In this document: one piece after another, positions 32,858 to 36,466 of the stretch
Numbering within the stretch: position 1 is the stretch's first letter
Layout of the letters: each line of letters opens with the position of its first letter
Source: Massilia glaciei
GTDB lineage: Bacteria; Pseudomonadota; Gammaproteobacteria; Burkholderiales; Burkholderiaceae_D
Assembly: GCF_003011895.2 (NCBI RefSeq)
Contig: NZ_PXWF02000262.1
Span: 1-36,466, forward strand
Direction: 5' to 3'
DNA: 36,466 nucleotides
Notes under the pieces: generated by a model
Database searches by the model: none
The model's input: the letters and a program-made list of their open reading frames with translations, nothing else
What the model was told of the DNA's origin: nothing
Made by a program: the position numbers and the translations under genes

Positions 32858-33715
32858 ATGGGTACAGATACACACCAAAGCCGCACCATCGCCGTCATCA
32901 TCCCGGTCGATCGCGACACGCTGCGCAGTTTGTCCGACCCCTTCCTGCTCGCGATGCTGGGCAGCCTGGGCGACGCCCTGACCGAACAGGGCTACGACAT
33001 GCTGTTCTCGCGCATCGGCACCGACCAGTTGCTGTCGGCGGCGGCGCCGTACGACCTCGGGCGCGCGGTCGGCGTCATCCTGGTGGGCCAGTGGGGCCAC
33101 CACGACCAGATCAACGAACTGGCCGCGCGCGGCGTGCCGATCGTGGTGTGGGGCGCGCACCTGCCGGACCAGCGCTATTGCTGCATCGGCACCGACAACG
33201 TGGCCGGCGGCCGGCTCGCGACCGAGCATTTGATTTCGCTCGGGCGCAAGCGGATCGCGTTCTTTGGCGACCTGGCGCTGCCCGAACCCGAGCAGCGCTA
33301 CCGCGGCTATTGCGCGGCGCTCACCGCGCACCACATGCAGATCGACCCGCAGCTGCAGGTGTCGGTCACGTTCGACCCCGAGGGCGGGGTGCAGGCGGTC
33401 GGGGAGATGGCGCGCCGCGGCGTGCACTACGACGCCGTGTTCGCCAGCAGCGACCTGATCGCGATGACCTCGATCGACGCCATGCGCGAGCGCGGCATCA
33501 GCGTGCCGCTCGAGGTGGCAGTGGTCGGCTACGACGACGTCGAGCAGTCGGCCTATTTCCAGCCGCGCCTGACGACCGTGCGCCAGCCGATCGCCGAGGC
33601 GGGCCAGGCGTTGGTGGCCTCGCTGCTGTCGCTGATCGACGGCGAGCAGCCGCCGTCGCTGCTGCTGCCGACCGAGCTGATGGTGCGCGCCAGCGGCGGC
33701 CAGCCGCTGCGCTGA
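32858..33715 (+). CDS. LacI/GalR-type ligand-binding protein lacking the helix-turn-helix
   Basis: A 285-residue protein that matches the sensor (periplasmic-binding-like) core of LacI/GalR regulators over its full length, but lacks the N-terminal DNA-binding domain of about 60 residues. It opens MGTDTHQSRTIAVIIPVDRD, that is, at the point where the hinge normally ends. The family motifs are FLLAMLGSLGDALTEQGYDM, GVILVGQWGHHDQINELAAR, CIGTDNVAGGRLATEHLISL and VAVVGYDDVEQSAYFQPRLT. No signal peptide is present, so it is not an exported binding protein. Between the phaB terminator and this ATG only 84 bases remain, and no frame there encodes a helix-turn-helix. GAAAGA upstream is a weak ribosome binding site. 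The ligand is probably a sugar or sugar-like molecule. Confidence 0.85.
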   Translation: MGTDTHQSRTIAVIIPVDRDTLRSLSDPFLLAMLGSLGDALTEQGYDMLFSRIGTDQLLSAAAPYDLGRAVGVILVGQWGHHDQINELAARGVPIVVWGAHLPDQRYCCIGTDNVAGGRLATEHLISLGRKRIAFFGDLALPEPEQRYRGYCAALTAHHMQIDPQLQVSVTFDPEGGVQAVGEMARRGVHYDAVFASSDLIAMTSIDAMRERGISVPLEVAVVGYDDVEQSAYFQPRLTTVRQPIAEAGQALVASLLSLIDGEQPPSLLLPTELMVRASGGQPLR

Positions 33716-34053
33716 ACGCGGGGCGCGCGCAGCTTCGTATGGATTGGAAGATACGAATCGGTCGCGTAATAGATTTTGAATTGCTTTAGAAATCGTAGCG
33801 AGAGGAAGCTAGTTGAAACAAACTCACCTCGTCCCCGCGGAGGCGGGGACCCCATAGGAAGGACGTTTGCACCTAGCAACTGTTCTATGGGTCCCCGCCT
33901 CCGCGAGGATGATGTTGGTTTGTGGCATTGGAATGCTTCTCGCACGATTCGGGCGACTGAAAACCTTGGCGCCCAATCCGGGAATGACGTGCTTAACTTA
34001 GCCGCATTGGCTACAATCGGCGCATTCACCACGACCACAAACGAGACGCACCC
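33716..34053. other. Gene-free spacer of 338 bases with a dispersed repeat
   Basis: It contains one composite copy of the dispersed repeat (33778-33915) and a TACAAT hexamer at 34012-34017, 37 bases before the pip ATG. Nothing else with coding character is seen. Confidence 0.7.
33778..33915. repeat. Dispersed repeat copy 5, inverted-repeat form
   Basis: The left end (GAATTGCTTTAGAAATCG) resembles the direct repeats at 20692 and 20801. It is followed by CGTCCCCGCGGAGGCGGGGA-type sequence and AGGCGGGGACCCCATA (33841-33856). The mirrored half is TATGGGTCCCCGCCT (33886-33900), then CCGCGAGGATGATGTTGG. The order of parts is the same as in the 20692-21023 region, so this is one composite element and not a chance hairpin. 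Confidence 0.8.
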
Positions 34054-35004
34054 ATGCCAGCTACACCCCTGTTCCCGCCGATTCAGCCGATCCGGCATGG
34101 CATGCTCGAGGTCGACGCGCTGCACACGATCTACTGGGAGGAGGTCGGCAACCCCGACGGCGTGCCCGTGTTGTTCCTGCACGGCGGCCCGGGCGCCGGG
34201 CTGTCGCCGCAGCACCGGCGTTTTTTCGATCCCGCGCATTACCGAATCATCCTGTTCGACCAGCGCGGCGCCGGCAAGTCGACCCCGCTGGGCGAGTGGC
34301 GCAACAACACCACCGCGCTGCTGATCGAGGACATCGAGACCTTTCGCGTGCGCTTCGGGGTGGCGCAGTGGCTGGTGTTCGGCGGCTCGTGGGGTTCGAC
34401 CCTGGCGCTGGCCTACGGCGAAGCCCATCCCGAGCGCTGCCTCGGCTTCATCCTGCGCGGGATCTTCCTGTGCACGGCGGCCGAAATCGACTGGTTCCTG
34501 CACGGCGTCCAGTGGTTCTACCCCGAGCTGTACGAGGAGTTCGTGGCCCCGATCCCCGCCGCCGAGCGCGCCGACCTGCTCGGCGCCTACGCCGCGCGCA
34601 TGCTGTGCGACGACCCGGACGTGTACTGGCCGGCGGCGCGCGCGTGGAGCCGGTTCGAGGGCCGCCGCGTGTTCTTGCTGCCGCAGCCCGAGGAGGCGTC
34701 GTCGGACACGCTCGACCTCGGCGTGGGGCGGCTCGAATCGCACTACATGGCCAACCGCGGCTTTTTTGCGGACGACCAGCTGGTGCGCGAGGTGGGCCGC
34801 ATATCCCACCTGCCGGCCGTGATCGTGCAGGGGAGGTACGACGTGATCTGCCCGCCGCTGTCGGCCTGGCGCCTGCACAAGGCCTGGCCCGGTTCGCGCC
34901 TGGAGATGATTCCCGACGCCGGCCACGGCGCGCTGGAGCTGGGCATATCGGCGGCGCTGGTGGCGGCCACCGAACAGTTCAAGCGGCGCGGCCGCTTCGA
35001 CTGA
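34054..35004 (+). CDS. pip: Proline iminopeptidase (prolyl aminopeptidase)
   Basis: A 316-residue S33 alpha/beta hydrolase that removes N-terminal proline from peptides. The signature motifs are LFLHGGPGAGLSPQHRRFFD, then ILFDQRGAGKSTP, and the nucleophile Ser112 in VFGGSWGSTLALAYGE. The acid is the Asp of VQGRYDVICPP and the base the His of IPDAGHGALE. The EWRNNTTALLIEDIE segment is typical of the prolyl aminopeptidase subfamily. There is no signal peptide, so it is cytosolic. Its ribosome binding site is weak. The following DUF2721 gene is 62 bases downstream. Confidence 0.95.
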   Translation: MPATPLFPPIQPIRHGMLEVDALHTIYWEEVGNPDGVPVLFLHGGPGAGLSPQHRRFFDPAHYRIILFDQRGAGKSTPLGEWRNNTTALLIEDIETFRVRFGVAQWLVFGGSWGSTLALAYGEAHPERCLGFILRGIFLCTAAEIDWFLHGVQWFYPELYEEFVAPIPAAERADLLGAYAARMLCDDPDVYWPAARAWSRFEGRRVFLLPQPEEASSDTLDLGVGRLESHYMANRGFFADDQLVREVGRISHLPAVIVQGRYDVICPPLSAWRLHKAWPGSRLEMIPDAGHGALELGISAALVAATEQFKRRGRFD

Positions 35005-35066
35005 GCACGGGGCGCCGACGCTGCTGCTACACTAGCGGCTGGCGACGTCAAACAGGCAAGTTATTC

Positions 35067-35540
35067 ATGAATATCGAGATCAGCAACATAGGCCATGTGA
35101 TCCAGTTGGCGATCGCGCCGGTGTTCCTGCTGACCGGCGTGGGCACCAACCTGATGGTGCTGACCAACCGCCTCGCGCGCATCATCGACCGCTCGCGCGT
35201 GCTCGAGGACCGCTTGGAGATTGGCGCCAACGCGCACTACACCGAGGAACTCGACGTGCTGTACCAGCGCTCGCACCTGATCAACCTGTCGATCACGCTG
35301 AGCACCACCTGCGGTTTGCTGGTGTGCCTGGTCATCGCGATGCTGTTCCTTGGCGACACCACCAACGTCCCCCTCGACAAATACATCGCGGCCTGCTTCG
35401 TGGTCGGGATGCTGGCGCTGATTGGGAGCTTCAGCTACCTGCTGCGGGAAATTTTTATCGCCTCAAGAAACATGCGCGTGCGCGGCCGCAGCCGCCGCAA
35501 ACCGCGCCGCCCGGCCGAGCGCCAGGGCGAGGGCACTTAA
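35067..35540 (+). CDS. DUF2721 family membrane protein
   Basis: A 157-residue small membrane protein of the DUF2721 family. The conserved start is VIQLAIAPVFLLTGVGTNLM, then VLTNRLARIIDRSRVLEDRL, which includes the RLxRIxDR pattern of the family. Two more hydrophobic helices follow (ITLSTTCGLLVCLVIAMLFL and IAACFVVGMLALIGSFSYLL), and the C-terminus is strongly basic (RVRGRSRRKPRRP), facing the cytosol. The ATG at 35067 follows AGGCAAG. The frame is open far upstream within pip, but the family start fixes the beginning. The function is unknown. Confidence 0.88.
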   Translation: MNIEISNIGHVIQLAIAPVFLLTGVGTNLMVLTNRLARIIDRSRVLEDRLEIGANAHYTEELDVLYQRSHLINLSITLSTTCGLLVCLVIAMLFLGDTTNVPLDKYIAACFVVGMLALIGSFSYLLREIFIASRNMRVRGRSRRKPRRPAERQGEGT

Positions 35541-35570
35541 CAGATTGAGTCACCGGATCGAGTCACTTTT

Positions 35571-36026
35571 ATGCATGATTACAAACGTCCTCCCACGCTG
35601 CACCGCTATGCCACGCGCGCCGAGCTCGAACTGTCGCTGACGCTTGGCCAGTTCCGCCTGGTGCCTGCCAACAACTGTCTGACGCTGTCGTTTTCGACCG
35701 TGTGGGACAAATCGCTGTTCGATCTGCTGGCGCCCGCCGACAGCTGTTTGGTGATCCACAACACCGAGGAATTCGGCGAGCGCCTGCACCGCGCGGTGCA
35801 GCGCACACTGCCGAGCTGGGCGGGGATCGACGGCGAGGTCGAGTACGGCGTGCGCGCCGCGCTCGGCGCCGCCTTCACCAAGACCAGCGCCGAGGCGCAC
35901 GAGCGCGAGTGGCAGTTTGCCTGGCGCGCGATGGCGCCGCAGATGAGTTTGAATCCGGTCACGGTCAAGATCGGCAGTATCGAGACCTTCGCTGAATTGC
36001 GCGATCGCGAGAGTTACGCGGCTTGA
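35571..36026 (+). CDS. Unrecognised 151-residue cytosolic protein
   Basis: I do not recognise the family. The protein starts MHDYKRPPTLHRYATRAELE and continues LSLTLGQFRLVPANNCLTLS, a pattern of alternating hydrophobic residues suggesting beta strands. A middle helical part (EEFGERLHRAVQRTLPSWAG) and a Trp-rich segment (EREWQFAWRAM) follow. It has no signal peptide or membrane helix. The ATG is 30 bases after the DUF2721 stop, with only a weak GAG upstream, so it may depend on the upstream gene. Codon use is typical of the window. The reverse-strand frame over the same region is Arg/Gln/His-rich and is rejected. Confidence 0.75.
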   Translation: MHDYKRPPTLHRYATRAELELSLTLGQFRLVPANNCLTLSFSTVWDKSLFDLLAPADSCLVIHNTEEFGERLHRAVQRTLPSWAGIDGEVEYGVRAALGAAFTKTSAEAHEREWQFAWRAMAPQMSLNPVTVKIGSIETFAELRDRESYAA

Positions 36027-36027
36027 G

Positions 36028-36058
36028 CAAAGTCGTTTCTGCCATTGGCTGCGACGGC
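36028..36058 (-). repeat. Partial dispersed repeat, copy 6
   Basis: On the minus strand CCAATGGCAGAAACGACTTTG resembles the CCATTGGCAGAAATGACTTC core seen at 7421 and 20861, read here in two overlapping parts. It lies between the last plus-strand gene and the end of the integrase relic, as if inserted where that relic breaks off. Confidence 0.45.
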
Positions 36059-36059
36059 G

Positions 36060-36408
36060 TTCTCCATGGTTGGGATTTGGCTTGCCATCGCCTGCCGCCG
36101 AATCTGCTTGATGCCTTGATGCAGGGCTTCTACACGTAAGATGCTGCTGCAATGGCGGCATGAGGGCGAGCGGAGGGCGAGCGGCCGCATAGTGATGCGG
36201 TCTTTGAATCCCTCGCCTTCGCGAATCACCAACCCTATCCCCTTTTGGCGGTTTTTATATTATCGAGCCGGGGTTGGGCGACGCCTATTGTGAAACAGAA
36301 CGAAACGGCGACGCCAAGCAACGTAACATTGCTAGGCTCCAATGCGATATGTTTTAAAAGAATACGTTCGCGAACTTGATCGAGCAGGCGAGGCTTGCAT
36401 TCCTTCAT
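36060..36408 (-). pseudogene. Decayed integron-type integrase (IntI family tyrosine recombinase)
   Basis: On the minus strand an ATG at 36408 opens KPRLLDQVRERILLKH, which matches the N-terminus of integron integrases (KPRLLDQVRERIRLKHYS). Homology then stops. About 80 bases later RLDNI..AKRG (36270-36241) corresponds to the RVKDIDFAR region. After an in-frame TAG and a frameshift, VIREGEGFKDRITM (36229-36188) matches VREGKGGKDRVTM. A further frame change gives PPLQQHL, then RVEALHQ (36136-36116) and AMASQIPT (36091-36068), parallel to LREHL, RVRALHE and ALARKYPN. Roughly 170 internal codons and the C-terminal catalytic His, Arg and Tyr region are missing, so the gene is dead. The family call rests on my recall of IntI sequences. 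Confidence 0.62.
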
Positions 36409-36409
36409 T

Positions 36410-36466
36410 GCAATCTCAAAGGTGGGTTGGCAGTTTCTCGTTAGGGTGTGCTAAAGTGGGCTACTC
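36410..36466. other. Right-hand edge, upstream flank of the integrase relic
   Basis: No gene is visible. If the relic derives from an integron platform, its attachment site and cassettes would lie here or beyond the window edge. The last 57 bases are too short to judge. Confidence 0.4.

Noticed and set aside
35550-36161. 203-codon minus-strand frame opposite the last plus-strand gene
   Set aside because: Its composition is rich in Arg, Gln and His and typical of an antisense shadow. Only its first few codons (PPLQQHL) make sense, as part of the integrase relic.

Overview
The window looks like chromosomal DNA from a high-GC betaproteobacterium, most likely Oxalobacteraceae (Massilia, Duganella or Janthinobacterium type). 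The reasons are the strong GC bias at third codon positions, the hemA-prfA-prmC and minCDE groupings, an E. coli-type gshA, a polyhydroxybutyrate (PHB) cluster, and GC-rich intergenic repeats around a core resembling GGGTCCCCGC / GCGGGGATGAC. This placement is an inference from gene content and not from a marker gene. No rRNA or tRNA gene, complete insertion sequence, prophage or CRISPR array was seen.

Left part (1-13.0 kb). The end of an NtrY-like sensor kinase and a multi-pass acyltransferase-like membrane protein run rightwards. Then comes a long leftward block. Read in its direction of transcription it is a DUF2264 exported protein, hemA, prfA, dsbB, prmC, a repeat-rich spacer, a DUF885 exported peptidase-like protein, gshA, an acetylpolyamine amidohydrolase of the histone deacetylase superfamily, and an ElaA-type acetyltransferase. 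It combines haem precursor synthesis, translation termination and release-factor methylation, disulfide reoxidation, and a glutathione/polyamine-flavoured group.

Middle part (13-26 kb). An orphan OmpR-type response regulator is divergent from a small DUF697-like membrane protein. The minC-minD-minE operon for division-site placement follows, then a secreted S33 alpha/beta hydrolase. A CbbR-like LysR regulator is divergent from an SbtA-type bicarbonate transporter. A repeat-rich spacer leads to nhaR, which is divergent from a ribosome hibernation factor and terC; those two form a clear two-gene unit with a good promoter and terminator. An exported amidohydrolase, a KTSC-domain protein and an unrecognised 407-residue protein follow.

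Right part (26.8-36.5 kb). metE and its activator gene metR are divergent. A short phasin-like gene, phaA and phaB form a PHB unit with a candidate FNR/Anr box upstream and an intrinsic terminator downstream. Next are a LacI-type sensor domain that lacks its DNA-binding domain, a repeat-bearing spacer, proline iminopeptidase, a DUF2721 membrane protein and an unrecognised protein. The last 400 bases carry what I read as a decayed integron-type integrase (IntI family) on the minus strand.

Most genes are ordinary housekeeping genes. The parts most worth a second look are the integrase relic at the right edge, the headless LacI-type protein beside the PHB genes, the mosaic repeat family shared by at least four spacers, the bicarbonate transporter with its LysR regulator, and the coupling of gshA to an acetylpolyamine amidohydrolase.
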